Shown piece after piece: positions 37,186 through 49,860 of a stretch of DNA of 64,000 nt. The position numbers and the translations under genes were made by a program. Position 1 is the first letter of the stretch. Every line of letters begins with the position of its first letter. This stretch comes from Penicillium oxalicum (Eukaryota; Ascomycota; Eurotiomycetes; Eurotiales; Aspergillaceae), in contig NC_064651.1 in the NCBI RefSeq assembly GCF_001723175.1, forward strand, positions 1,488,001 to 1,552,000, read 5' to 3'. The notes under the pieces were generated by a model. That model was not told the origin of the DNA and did no database searches. It worked only from the letters and a program-made list of their open reading frames with translations.

Positions 37186-40100
37186 ATGCAACCTTCGGAT
37201 CAATTGTCTGGTGTGGGCAATCACATCGCAACTGAGGTCTCGCCCGGGTGGAAATCGTTATTTAGCTTCACCGGCCGAAAGCATGTGCCATCTCTGATCG
37301 TTGGAGCTGTTCTAGCTCTGCTTGCAGGATCAGTTACACCCGTTCTTGCGATTTTTCTGGGAAATATTTTCGACTCCTTCACAAATTTCGGTGCCGGAGA
37401 AATTACTTTTGAGGTTCTTCACAACAAAATCGTAGCGAGCTGCTTTGGAATGTTGGGTCTTGGTGCCGCTGGATGGGTACTGAACAGCGCCTACTTTGCG
37501 ATGTTTATCGCCTTTGGCGAATTGCAAGCTTCCAGTGTCCGAAGCAGGCTTTTTGCCGAGCTCATTCAACGAGACGTTGAATGGTTTGAAGCCCGAAATG
37601 AGGGTTTGGGAGCTCTGCTTTCTGGGATACAAGCGTCAGTGCTTTCAATGTTCAGAATGTAGGCAGATTTCTAACGTTGCCAGCAGCCATATCCACGATC
37701 TTCAAACCGCGACATCTCAGCCTCTTGGACTTCTTTTGCAGTACTTCTGTCGGTCTTTGGCGTCCTTGGGACTAGGACTCTATACGTCTTGGAGCTTGTC
37801 CTTGGTCACGCTAGCTGGAATACCAATATTCTCGACCATCATTGCTTGCCTTTCGACAAGGATGAAGTCCAGCATCGAGGCGCAACAGAAGGAAATCACA
37901 CTAGCGTCAAAGGTCGCGAGTAATGCGATCAACTCAATTGATGCGGTCAAATGTCTGAATGGACAAAACATCGAATCACGGGGTTTCTCTGCGCGGGTCG
38001 ACGCATCCGCGACTCATTACCGTCGGCAGGCGAGACTAAACTCCTTGCAAATATCTTTTGTTCGATGGATGGTATTTGGAATGTTCGTTCAGGGATTTTG
38101 GTTCGGCAGTTCTCTTGCGAGAGCAGGCAAGATGACATCGGGTGAAGTCTTGAGGACGTTCTGGGCTTGCTTAACTGCAGCACAGTCAATTGAACAAGTG
38201 CTACCTCAAATGATCGTGTTGGAAAAGGGGAAAGTCGCAGGTGCTGTCCTCACATCGATACTGCGCCGGCAATCATGTCACACATCTGCGACTGAAGCTA
38301 AGGGTACACTTTATCCGGAGCATTGCGAAGGTGACATCGAAGTGAACAATGTACGTGGAATGCAAATCTCCGGCGTGGCTAAGGTATAGCTAAAATATAG
38401 GCTGATATTATGAGTAGGTGTCATTCGCATATCCAAGCCAACCAGACCGCGTTGTCCTCGAGGAGTCCACTTTTTTCTTTCCTGCAGGAGAGACAACTTT
38501 CGTCATTGGCAAGAGTGGCTCTGGAAAAACGACACTTGGTCAAATATTAATGCGATTTTATCCATGTCGATCCGGCGGGATTCTGATTGACGGCAACCCG
38601 ATTGACAAACTTGACATCAATTGGGTCCGCAACAATATCACATTGGTTGAGCAGCGCAGCGTTCTTTTCAACGACTCTGTTTTGAAAAACATTGCCTTTG
38701 GTCGGCATGGGCACGAGTCTGTTTTGCTTGACGATGTGCAAAGCTCTATTGAAGTCGCAATGCTCCAAAGTGTGCTGGACGTGCTGCCCAAAGGCCTTGA
38801 TACCTGCGTTGGTCCTGGCGGAGGTCATTTGAGTGGTGGACAGAGACAAAGAGTCGCAATAGCCAGAGCCAGATTGCGCGATACCCCGATTCTCATCATG
38901 GACGAACCTACCAGTGCGTTGGATCCGGAAAATCGGTTGGCTGTGATGAAAGCGATCAGGAAATGGCGGAGAGGGAAAACCACCATAATCATTACCCACG
39001 ACATGTCCCAAATCAACCAGCAGGGCTTCGTTTACATTCTTGAAAATGGGCGTATTCTTCAGAGTGGCTACCGAGCCGCAATTGAGAAGCAGCCTGAATA
39101 TGAGAGATACTTTCACAATACGCCGAGAGAAAACTCAGACACAGTGACGAGAACAGATCAGACGTCGAGCGAACAGTACTGTGGACATTTTGAGAAGAGA
39201 CTGGCTCGGTGCAGCATGGGAGACCATTCGATCTCACCTCAGCCGGTACGCCGAAACTCCAGGACGTCTGGACCCCAGGCGCACTATCGGTCAAGGTCAT
39301 CGTTCTCCAACATCTACGACTATGCTCCGGGAAGGGAAGAACGGCGCTCAATTGACAGTACAATGCTAGGCATAACCTGTGATATCAGCAAACGCGGGTC
39401 CACGCTGGGGATGCCGAGAAAGGATTTTTCACCCATGCGGCCGAGCTCGTGCTATTCAAGGCCAATGGAGGAGTTGGAAATGACTTCACTAGAGCATGGT
39501 GATAACCCATATCAGGCGAGCCCTACAATTACTTCTTCCATTGCTACGGATGTTGGAATTCGAGAAATCGAAATCTCAAAGGCCAAAGTGACGAAGAACG
39601 AGTCTGAGGCTTCTCTCTACCACATTATGAGAAGTGTCTTACCTGCTCTGACGTCGAATGAGAGGCTGGTCCTGTCACTTGGGCTTGTCTCGGCGCTAGC
39701 TCATGCGAGTGCAACTCCCGTCTTTTCCTACTGCCTTTCGCAACTGTTCAGTACCTTCTATGCTGGAACCAATAGTGCCAGGCTTACGATGGTCTGGTCA
39801 CTAGCTGTATTGGGAGTCTCTATCGGCGACGGTCTAGCCTCATTTTTCATGCATTACTTTTTGGAGTCTTGCGGGGAGGCTTGGATGAATACACTACGAA
39901 AGCGGGCCTTTGAGCGAATACTCGATCAGCCTCGGGCTTGGTTTGAGCTGGAAGGCCATAGTCCCTTCAGGCTCACAGCTTACCTTGATCAAAACGGTGA
40001 AGACATGCGAAATTTACTTGGCCGTTTCGCTGGTTTTGTGATTGTGGCAATTTCAATCACGGTTATGGCCATTATCTGGAGTTTTATTGTCTGTTGGAAG

Positions 40101-41498
40101 CTCACGCTAGTAGCTCTCGCATGTGGGCCTCTCATCTACGTGATCACTCGGGGATTTGAAGGGGTCAGCGCTTTGTGGGAACATCGGTGTAGAGAAGCAA
40201 ACGCCGTCACTACTGATATCTTCATGGAGACATTCTCGGAGATTCGAACGGTCAGAACCCTGACGTTGGAGGGTTATTTCCATAATAAACATGCCAAGGC
40301 GATAACAAAGTGCCTTGGAATTGGTTTGAAACGCGCTTGCTACACGGGCTTGCTCTTTGGTCTGCTGGAGTCGACAGTCATGTTTGCAAGCGGTAAGTCA
40401 AATCTCGGTCTTGAACCCTCAGTCTGCACTTCCGACGTGTGAACATTTAGCCTTGTTTTTCTACTATGGAGCTGTGCTTGTGGGAGCAGAATTCACTGTA
40501 AACGATGTGATGGTGGTGTTCTCTCTTCTCCTTTTCAGCATAGGGTATGCTGCCCAGATCTTGTCGTGGAGTAAGTGACAAGCGTGCACCACGCTAGAAA
40601 TAACTCGTTTTCTAATCTTTTCCAAGTCCCTCAAATTAGCACATCTCGTGAAGTCGCAATAAAACTTCTTCATCTTGCGAATCTTCCCCGCGGAAAATCA
40701 CACGAGCATCGAGGACACCTGAAATCCACCTGTCTAACTCCCATTCAATTTACCAACTTGGACTTTAGATATCCGTCAAGACCCGATGCTAGAGTACTCA
40801 AGAACGTTTCGTTCTCTGTCAGTTCGAACTCATGCACCACTATTGTTGGTCGATCTGGCTCTGGAAAATCCACTATTGCCTCCATTTTGCTCGCTCTGTA
40901 CGAAGCGCCAGTATCCAGAGACGGCCGACCTACTGTGAAACTTGGCAGTCATGACATTTGTCAGCTGCATACACCAACACTGAGATCCCACATCTCGTTG
41001 GTGTCGCAACAGCCCATTATCTTCCCCGGCACTATCTACAACAACATCAGTTACGGGCTCGCGGATCAAGCCTCCATTCATAGCGTGCGCATGGCCGCCA
41101 AGGCAGCGGGGATTGATGATTTCATCACATCACTACCTAATGGATACTTCACTATGATCGGCGATGGCGGCGTGGGTCTATCGGGTGGGCAGAGGCAGCG
41201 TCTGGTGATTGCTCGTGCGTTGCTCCGAGAACCGCAAGTTTTGGTCCTGGATGAGGCCACTTCGAGTCTTGATCCTGCTGGGGCTGAGGTTGTTCGTCAG
41301 ACGGTGCAAAGGCTTGTGGCAACCTGTGATCATCTTACTGTGATTATCATCACTCACGCGAAAGAGATGATTGAGATTGCGGATCATGTTGTGGTTCTGG
41401 ACGAGGGAGTGGTGGTCGAAAATGGCTCGTATCAGGAGCTTTCCAGAAAAAGAGACGGGAAACTATACAGTTTGATGAATGATCCCGAGCGGGCTTAG
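37186..41498 (+). CDS. Full-length ABC-B transporter, Ste6-like (peptide pheromone exporter type)
   Basis: Polytopic membrane exporter of about 1,360 residues with the order TMD-NBD-TMD-NBD. Exons: 37186-37634, 37684 or 37687-38350, 38418-40392, 40451-40570, 40627-41498. NBD1 has Walker A GKSGSGKTT (about residue 402), signature LSGGQRQR, Walker B ILIMDEP, D-loop SALD and H-loop THD. NBD2 has GRSGSGKST (about 1144), LSGGQRQR, VLVLDEATSSLD and THAKE. Both ATP sites therefore look complete. A hydrophilic linker of about 150 residues between the halves is Ser- and Arg-rich. The VKCLNGQN region and overall layout resemble the a-factor exporters Ste6/AtrD rather than multidrug MDR1-type pumps. That subgroup call is inference; the ABC-B family call is certain. 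Acceptor 1 is a NAGNAG doublet. Confidence 0.85.
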
Positions 41499-42134
41499 TT
41501 GTTTTTCCTCGCCTCTACCCTGCTTCGTTTGCTCTTCTTTGCTCTTCTTTGCTCTTCTTTGCTCTTTCTTCTTCTAATCGCGTCAATGATTCTCTCAGTA
41601 TACAAATCATCTGTTCAAAAATGGCCCTGTTTTTTTTTTTATTTCAAAATTTCAATTTTGATCTCATTCTGTCCAAGACAAACTGTGTAGACTACACTCT
41701 GCGAGGTCCAAACGTCCAAACGGATGACTTTCATTGCTAGGTGGTGTTTCGTGGACATGTGACTTGCAGACCGCTTTGGCGTGGGGTCTACTTTCTGGGA
41801 AAATATGTAAGCGCCAATTTCCAAGAGGCATAGTTCACTTGGATTAGAAAAATTGAAATGGTGTGGCTCACAGGACAATGGACAACAGGCTGTTTCTTTC
41901 CAACGGACTACACGATGCCAAGACTCTCGAGGCGCCTTGCGGGGGCCAGGCTCTAAAAAGAGCGGGAGTTGCTCTTTGCCGATCATCCGCTTCTCACCAC
42001 TTACATTAAATCACTGACGAGATTCACTACGCCTCGGCGTTTATAGATTCTTAGCTTGTTTCGACTTTCTCGGATGGTCAGAAAGACTCTCAAATATCCG
42101 GAATTGACAAGTCTTTGGCAAGCCTACTGCAACC
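41499..42134. other. Intergenic region, no gene seen
   Basis: Contains the pyrimidine repeat and, near 41631-41642, a T-rich run typical of a 3' end. The right part must be the hydrolase promoter. Confidence 0.6.
41526..41568 (+). repeat. 10-bp pyrimidine-rich tandem repeat
   Basis: GCTCTTCTTT occurs three times and then decays (GCTCTTTCTT), starting about 30 nt after the ABC transporter stop codon, so within its 3' untranslated region. Confidence 0.8.
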
Positions 42135-43041
42135 ATGGCCAAACCAACCATCATTCTCGCACCTGGCGCCTGGTGCCCGCCGAAGATCTTCGGCGGCATT
42201 TCACAAAAGCTGACCGAACATGGCTACACATGTCATACCGTCTGCTTTCCCTCGGTTGACCGAGCGAGCACCGTGGAAGATCTACAGCCGGACATTGCCG
42301 CTGTGCGGTCACTGGTGCAGCCCGAGGTCGAGGCTGGTCGAGAGGTGGTCGTGGTTTCGCATAGCTGGTCCGGTCTTCCTGTCAACAGCGCGCTGGACGG
42401 TTTGGAAAGAGGCGAACGCGAAAAAGAAGGCCAAAATGGAGGCGTGGTCAAATTGGTGTTTATCGCCGCCTTCATTCCACAGATGGGCGAGAGTATGATC
42501 AGTGCCTTTGGCGGACATTTGCCGCCGTGGCATGTACGCGATGTCAGTTGAAATGGTTCGACCTAGTGGTCCTCCGCCTCCGCCTCCACCTTTACCTTGA
42601 ACAATTGAAAATGTCATGCATGTCCTTGGCTTCGGGCTTTGCGAGAAAAAAAAATGAAATTGGTACTCAATGGCTTGACAGAATGCTGACGTAGAATTAT
42701 AGGAAGCGGCCGGTACGGTGACAGCCAGCGATCCATTCGCTTTGTTCTTTCATGACGTGCCTGACGGTCGAGAGTGGGCCCAATCGCTGCGGCCTCACGC
42801 GTGGTCTACGATGGCGTCGCCCGCCACAGGTGCGGCTTACTTGAGAATTCCGTGCTCGTACTTGCTATGTGTGAACGACTTTGCTTTGCCCCTCGTCGTC
42901 CAACAGTTGATGGTTGGTCGCGCCCAGCGGAGCGGTGCGACCATCGAAACTGAGAAGATCAATACAAGTGATTCGCCATGGCTGGTTCTTCCCGAAGAAG
43001 TCGTGGGTTATATTCGCAGGCAGGCTGGTGAGCAATTATAA
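42135..43041 (+). CDS. Alpha/beta hydrolase (AB_hydrolase_6 / MES-like esterase type)
   Basis: Small soluble hydrolase of about 248 residues, two exons (42135-42542, 42703-43041). The start MAKPTIILAPGAWCPPKIF carries the oxyanion-type APGAW loop. The nucleophile elbow is HSWSG (in VVVSHSWSGLPVN). After the intron, SYLLCVNDFALP carries the late catalytic Asp. The C-terminal His is not obvious in the last segment, SDSPWLVLPEEV, where Ser-Pro replaces the usual S-H-x-P. The 160-nt intron is long for this locus and its donor is ambiguous: GTCAGT at 42543 or GTACGC at 42534, both in phase 0. It contains a CCTCCG triplet-like run (about 42571-42590) and a GCTGAC branch. Substrate unknown. Confidence 0.75.
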
Positions 43042-43356
43042 AGAGACACGGAAACACAAAGAGAGATCTTGTATCTAGGTATATGCGTCTCATGGGCTGA
43101 AAATGGCAAGACAAATCAATGAATACAGTACGATGGATGGCGTTCAATTACACACTCCGCTATGACAAAAAAGAATTGGGTGGGATTGAAAAGTCTCATC
43201 AGGGGGAAAGTCAATCAAAACATCGATCCTCAAAGCATCATATTTCCTTCAAATAGCGGTTGTATGGCACGTTCAAAACAGACTCCTGGGCCAAGTCAGA
43301 ACTCGATTCCCTGGAGGAGTGCTACACGGGTAGCGATAGCTTCTCCGTCACGATTT
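43042..43356. other. Convergent 3' intergenic region
   Basis: 315 bp between the hydrolase and glucanase 3' ends; no gene seen. Confidence 0.6.
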
Positions 43357-44646
43357 CTACTTGTTCTGGGACAGCCTCTGCATGACCTGTTTCAACCCGG
43401 CAAACAATTTCTTCTTCTTGTCCCTGTTCTTGTTCGGTTGCTCGGGGGCTGGGCTTGAATGTGTCTCATGCGCGACGGGCGTCTCTTCCTTTGGGGCCGA
43501 CTGGGATGTTGCATTGCTTGAACCCGCGCCCGGGGCTCCCAACGTGACTGTTAACAGTTTCGGGTTCGAGTCAAACACACTTCCGGACTGATCTTGACCA
43601 TTGCTCGGAGCCACATCGTCATAAGGGAACGCATAGCCTCGGTGATCAATAGAGACTTCGTGGCAGATTCGCGAGTAGTGGTTTGTCACGGGATCCTGGT
43701 AATAGTCGGCCACAGTCTCGCCGTTCGGTTGCTCCGAGTCAATCAACAATGTGGATCGATTGAATGCAGCCGCCAGTCTTGCAGTAACGGCATCTTTCGT
43801 ACCATTACCCGAAACGGCAAAGGCGCCAGAACTGTTGCTGAAGATGTCTGCAGTAGAGGGCTTCTCGTATGAGATATCCTCAGAGGTAAAAGCGAGCTTG
43901 CCCCCGGATACCTTGGCCTTGAGATCCCCCGCGCCAGCTTGTGTGTTGACAGTCAGGCTATCGCCCGAGTATTTCTCCCAGACTTTGTCCACATATGGCT
44001 CATAGTAATTCTTGAAGAGCGTATTGTCCAAAACAATGCCGGTGTTGGGGGACACGGCGCGGAGATGCTTCCCATTGTTGGATATGATCAGCCTGTCCCA
44101 TCCAGCGTGGTCCTTGGCATTCTGCTCTTGCAGAGCGGAGCAGATCGTCTCCAGACCATCTGATGGGAATCCCAGGACCGAATGAGTGGCACCCGACGTC
44201 GTGGTCAGGGTCAGCGCAATAGGCAATGACACAAAATCAACCAGGGTGACGTTGGCGTATAGCTGGAAAGAATTCCACGTGAATTCGCAGAAATCCCAAT
44301 ACAGATTGTAATTGGGATCGGATGGATTCGAGGAAGAGGGCTCCACGAGTGCAGGTCCCGGATTCACATAGAAAGTGAGTTTGCCATCGCACACAAACCA
44401 CAGGCGTCCTCCTGCCATGTGAGGGATCGAGATTGTTTTGGTACTTCCAGGAGGGCCGAGTGGAATCGCGCAATCTTGATCCAACGCAGTGAGAGTCTGT
44501 GAAGGTGACTTTGGATAATACGGCGTCTTGCCGTCGGCCTGCAGTAAAACAAGCGCATTATTGCGGTCGATGGCATAGCCGGTGATATAGGCATAGACTG
44601 TATTGGAGCCAGTCTCGTTCTTCAGAGCAAAGTCCAGTGTCGCCAT
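43357..44646 (-). CDS. GH64 family beta-1,3-glucanase (thaumatin-like fold), no signal peptide seen
   Basis: Single-exon protein of 429 residues. Family landmarks: GGRLWFVCDGKLTFYVNPGP, the WDFCEFTWN segment with the predicted catalytic Glu, NVTLVDFVSLPIAL with the predicted catalytic Asp sixteen residues later (the same spacing as in the characterised Streptomyces laminaripentaose-producing enzyme), YYEPYVDKVWEKY and the late HEVSIDHRGYAFPYDDV block. It should hydrolyse beta-1,3-glucan of fungal cell walls. The N-terminus (MATLDFALKNETGSN) enters the domain at once with no signal peptide. The in-frame upstream Met at 44688 adds 14 residues and does not create one. A Lys-rich tail follows an 80-residue Ser/Pro-rich linker. 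Secretion is therefore uncertain. Confidence 0.85.
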   Translation of the reverse strand: MATLDFALKNETGSNTVYAYITGYAIDRNNALVLLQADGKTPYYPKSPSQTLTALDQDCAIPLGPPGSTKTISIPHMAGGRLWFVCDGKLTFYVNPGPALVEPSSSNPSDPNYNLYWDFCEFTWNSFQLYANVTLVDFVSLPIALTLTTTSGATHSVLGFPSDGLETICSALQEQNAKDHAGWDRLIISNNGKHLRAVSPNTGIVLDNTLFKNYYEPYVDKVWEKYSGDSLTVNTQAGAGDLKAKVSGGKLAFTSEDISYEKPSTADIFSNSSGAFAVSGNGTKDAVTARLAAAFNRSTLLIDSEQPNGETVADYYQDPVTNHYSRICHEVSIDHRGYAFPYDDVAPSNGQDQSGSVFDSNPKLLTVTLGAPGAGSSNATSQSAPKEETPVAHETHSSPAPEQPNKNRDKKKKLFAGLKQVMQRLSQNK

Positions 44647-47600
44647 TGTGTTGATGCTTTGATTCCCAGTAGAAGAAAGAAATCTCAAGCAAGAGAGAAG
44701 CAGAAATTTCCTCGTATTCTCACGACGCCACAGATGGCTTGGCTAGCGATAGCAATGAATCGAGAGGCTTAGACAACACCGTGCACAATACCGGAGCCCA
44801 AACAATTGGATGCCAGGAAAGAAGTGATTGGGTCCACTGGGAACGGGATGAGATCATGGGGAGCCACCTGGGAAGCACAGCAGGATTTCAGCCGTTCAGG
44901 TACAGACTTCAAGCTTGCAGAGGTTCAGATTCGAGCTGGCTCGACCAGCTGGCCAATTTATTATAGATCTTCGAAAAGGTCCACGACGGCGGTTCCCACC
45001 CGTCTTACCCTCCAAAGTCGAGGAGGCTGACCGGGTCTGGTGATCCAACGTTGCGACTGCGTCGTCTCCTCATCTCCCACACTGTTCACACCTCGTAGCC
45101 GCACCGATTGGATCGCATCTGCGCGAAGAGACCCTGTCAGCAAATCCTGACTGAGGCTTAAGCTATCGCGTTCGGCACTCGAGAATTCGGGTCAAGTCCG
45201 ACCGCGAAAGAGCGATCATGCCGAGGGTGCAGATGATCTGATTGCCGCGTGGCAATCCATGGACACGGTCTTCGATCTGCGGGGCAGTCTTCTCCACGGG
45301 GTAGTTTAGTCCACGCTGTCATGCATGAAATGCCGAGTTTGGAGAGATCATCGTGGTAGACGGCATGAACGGGTACAGCACACGAGTATCAAGATGAAAT
45401 GCACCTGGAGGCTCCCATTCATGGATGCACTTGCAGGCCCGATTGACCACTCAGTCGTCACATTGAGACTGTGGTGATAAATGACCCTCCTACACCCTCC
45501 ACCGAACAAAGTTTTCACACTGCAACATCTGTGGTTGCGTTGTCTGCAAGAGAATGTGAGTGCCGTCCCGTCTCATGGTGTGCTTATCAGTGACAGCTGA
45601 CCACTTCAATTTTCCCAAGAACGAATTCAGCTTCTTTGATGAGGGATTTCGGGCATATTCGATGAGGAACATGGCTCTGCTGATAAGCCTCGCTTGGGGT
45701 ATTTCAAGTTACTCTTTCGAGCCTGTGAACCAAGCAGCTCCTGATGAAGTGACACCAGTACGCTAGACAGGAATCAGTGCCTGGACTGTACTACTTCTGT
45801 CATTCATAGGGTTCAGGGGACTTGGAACTCTCGTGTAACCCACGCTGGCAGACTTCACGTAACGAGTTCACCCGAGCTTCGTTACGAAACTGGATGAATA
45901 TGTCCACCTGATGCATTTCGAGGCCAAGTTCGTTTCGGCGCAATCCCCGACATGAATGGAACATGGGCTGCATGACAGGGGCTAGTCCAAACATCAAGGC
46001 ACAAGTACTACCTAGTTCTCAGCTGGTACCATTCTGAAGATTGGGTGATCTTTTGTCTCGACAGATGGGATCTCTCCAAGATTTTCCGATAATGAAAGTA
46101 TGCTGCTCACCTCGACCGAAAATTTGTCAGTCACGCAGAAGGTGAGAAAATCAACGCAAATCTTTCAATGATCATCATAAGGTCCTCACTCTCAACATGA
46201 CTTTCCCAAAGTCGGAATCATGATGGAAGTTGCGTATCCCTTCCTCTTTGTGTTCGATATGGAAACCTTTCTGTCCCAGTCACAGACGCAAGGACTCAGC
46301 TGAATGTGTAGCCAAGAATGATCGAGGAAAGGAAGACGGAGTATACACAGGAACATTGTAGCACCGCGATTTAATCACAGGCGCATTGTTTTGTGCTCCA
46401 ATAGGCATTTCTTCATTCCCTATTTGATTTCAGCCAGGAGATAGGCACCACTGACTGTGGACGCAATCGGGCAATTAGAACTAGAAAAGTTATTTTGACG
46501 TTTGTTGGCTGTCTGTTGCCTAGACCTAATCAAAATTACTATGAAACATCATTTAGAGGCGATACAGAGGAGGCCTGGTACCCATCATTGATCCTAACTT
46601 GGGCCAGTTACCTTGGCCATCAGTATGTGTGCCAGGGCCTTGGAAGAGCTGCATCATGTCTGACCTGTGAGGGGGAGCCTCACCTGCGACTTATGCTTCA
46701 CAGAGGTGCAAGGGAGCCAAGTCGTGATTGTATGGAACGGCACATATGCGGTCACATGTATGCTGGGCTGAATAACTCCCTTGTCACCCCGCTATCGAAT
46801 GAAGTTCAAGCGGGCCTACGCTGGTCATATAACGTGACGGTCAACTTTATGCGATCAGAGCCTTGGTGCAGGTATCCGAGAGATCTACATACGTTGAGTT
46901 CACGAATCAAGGTGCTAGGTACCGAAAGATTGATGGGCTACTGCTCACTATACAATAAGGATCCATGGAAAGGATTTGGCTTGATTACAATTGATGTCAT
47001 TCTACGAGGCTTAGAACTCCCTTGGTACAGAATTTATACCCATTTTTTGAGCCTTAGTAGTGAGTTAGTAATAATGTGGTAAGCGGTTCGTTATTGTCGA
47101 GCCTTTTGCGCTCGCTCACGTGCTATTTGGTAGACAGACACTCATCTGGGTAGTCGCCTCCCACAGACATTGCTGCGCGCGCTGGTAAGCACGCGATGGT
47201 CTCGAATGGCCGAGAACCCCGTCGTTCACCGTCTAAGCATAAAGCCACTACTTGAAATTTGCGCAGCCAACAGCGAGTGATTTGCTATGCAAGTTTCTCA
47301 AAGTTCCTATGCCCCCCTTCAGAAGGTTGTAGCCGTTGTTGCTCTAATCTGACATAGGAAACTTTGCTGGGAAAGCCTTGGCGTCAGCCACTACTCACAT
47401 CCTCTGCACAGCCTCTTCAAGGCCATTGAAATGGCATCAACCAACAATCTGCTGCAATCTCAGCATTCGATTTTGGAGACCGGACCACAAGTGGGGCACG
47501 TCAGGAAATCTGTCGTACAAACTTTTGTCGCCAGCCTATGCTGTGAACTCACTGCCCGATCACAAAGCACCACACGCCGCAGTGCACGGGTCAATGCTTT

Positions 47601-48368
47601 GAGATTTGAACCTCGGGCGGCTGATTCCAAATACTTTGCTTCCTGTGGCAGGGTTATTTTCACTGGAAGGATGTGCAAAAGAATCTCTGCTCAAGAGGTA
47701 TCTCAATTGAGGGTCATGATCACTTCTGACTTCATCATCCTGAGACAAATTTTCCACGCCCGCCAGAGCCACCTATGGTGGGTCGTCTGAGTGCTCAGTG
47801 AGACACAGACCAGAAGAAGAGAGCAAGAGTACCAAACCCATTTGCGGCCCCGAGTGCAGTGCCGGGGTGCCATCAGATGCGACCTAGCCAGTCAAATAAG
47901 CTACCGGCCACGCTATTTTCCCCCCAGTTGCCAAAATCTTCCAAGAAATTACCAGCCACTCGTGTCCAAGTTGAGTGGTCCAGTGGCTGGGAATTGGAGT
48001 CTGAGGAATTACCCGGCCCGCTGGTCACTCGCCATGGAGCTCCACTCTGAACAGATTCTCGCTGGTTGAGGATGCTGGATCCGCAAGATAATAATAGGCA
48101 CTGGGCCGGGCAAAGGCGCTGCGTTCAACAACTCAGAGGGCCCGACTCCACTTGTGCCTAGAAACTGCCATTCTCGAGATTGTCGTATTCTCATTCCTCA
48201 CGGCGCCATCGAGACTTCGTCCACCCTCTGCCCGCTTTGCGTCTTCTCTCCCCACGTTTCACTTCCCCTTCATCCCACATTCCTTCATCCCTTGATCATT
48301 TTGAATTGCGTGGCTTCCTTCCATGCGTCGGGGATACTAGTAGGGCCCACCGCCCGTACCCTTCCATC
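44647..48368. other. 3.7-kb stretch without a recognisable gene
   Basis: Upstream of both the glucanase and the membrane-protein gene. The longest frame (46495-47082, plus) begins at a TTG and has no recognisable domain. No tRNA or transposon signature was seen. It must contain two promoters and may contain noncoding RNA. Confidence 0.55.
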
Positions 48369-49860
48369 ATGTACCTTCCACAGAAACGGGGGCTCAGCCG
48401 CAAAAACAGCGTGTTTATTATCGTATGTCGCCCCTCCACCTTACACCAAAGCTGGTGCTACAAACCTCGTCGCATGATCGCTGGATTTCAATGTGAACGT
48501 CGAAGAAAGGAAGAAGGTCTCGCGCTAGGTGCTGACTTGCTGTGGCCTATCCTAGTGTGTTTCAGTCTTGATCTCTCTGATCATCCTCAGCGTGTGTCTA
48601 TATTCAGTCGCTCGATGGCTACGTGAACGCTACTCCGAACCTAAATACATTCCTGGTCAAACCTTGAAACGAAAATGGAGGCAATGGCTTCCTGGGAGTT
48701 CATCGTATGGGCAGGTGCCGACCCATGGTGCTCAAAGCAACGGTCGCGACACCTCTTACCGGGGCGCCCGAGGATCTGGTCCCGAGATGGTCTCAGTCTC
48801 TTTCAGCAACTCTCGCAGCAACAACAGTGACAATAACAATAACAGTCATGGCCCGCAACGTGAGACCTCGATTCGATCCGTGATCACATTGCCAGCTTAC
48901 TCCGCAAGCCCGAAGCCTACGGAACAGGTGATTGCTCGCGAGGGAGAACGTGCGGGAATGGACGTGGTTATCGAGTTTCCCGAGACGGCAGAGGAAGAAG
49001 AGTCTCGACGTGATGGTCAAATGGAAGCTCTCTACCAGCTTCGAGTACAACGGCGACAGGAACTGGCCGATCGCGAGGCTCGCCGTCGGGAGCGTCGGGA
49101 GGCTCGGGCTCGAGGGGACTCGGTACGTCTCGAGCAACTGAACGAGGAGTCGCGCAACCGCACTCGGCGCCGTCGTGATGGGAATGAGAGCAGCACTTCT
49201 CTCGCCGCCTCGGCCGTCGTGGCAGACTACCGCGCTCGCGAGCGAGAGCGACGGATTGCGAGTGTTAGTTACGCCGATCTCGGTCATGTTCGACACGACG
49301 GAACTCGTCTTCGAGCCGATTCTCACAACTCCGACTCCGACCAACACCCTCTTCTTCAGAATGCGGAAATGCACGCGTCATCACCTTCATTGACCACGAT
49401 CCCTACCACCCGCTCTCAGGTTCAATCCTATGCATCCACAATGTCCAACGAGGCGGATCCGCTAGTTTTGCGTCCGGTCTCTACGCAGGCATCGTCCATT
49501 CGACCTATCTCCGCAGCGGTTGAAGAAGGTGATTTGGGTGCATTCAATATGCCACCCCCTCCCGACTATGATCACCTCGATTGGGGTGAGGCGCCTGCCT
49601 ACGAAAGTCCTGTCAACCAGCGGAATGAGAGTCGTTTGCCGGAAATCACCCGGCTGCCTTCCATCCACATCAACATTGCGAGCCCAACCACATCTTCCCC
49701 AGTGGCACCTGCCTCGCCCCCCAACATGGTTACTCCGCCCGATTCGGTCTCACAACATTCTGCAGGGGAGGGAGAGTCCTCGCCAGGCTCATCTGCACCC
49801 CCAGGCATCCCAGTTTCGTTGAGTCACGAAACATCAGCAGGGCACACTGCTTCGCGGTGA
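48369..49860 (+). CDS. Single-pass membrane protein of unknown function
   Basis: Two exons (48369-48422 and 48556-49860; intron 133 nt, GTATGT...CCTAG) give 452 residues. A short basic N-terminus (KRGLSRKNS) precedes one strongly hydrophobic helix (VFIICVSVLISLIILSVCLY, about residues 15-36). By charge it would be an N-in signal anchor or reverse orientation; this is not decided. After the helix comes a disordered region with an Arg/Glu-rich stretch (ELADREARRRERREARARG), probably a helix. A Pro-rich acidic patch (PPPPDYDHLDWGEAPAYESP) resembles ligands for WW or SH3 domains. I do not recognise the family. The first CTAG acceptor was used because the next AG would put a stop in frame. Confidence 0.7.

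Noticed and set aside
46495..47082. 195-codon open frame on the plus strand in the 3.7-kb gene-free stretch
   Set aside because: It begins at a TTG, the first ATG would cut about a third of it, and no domain, signal peptide or fungal-like composition is visible.
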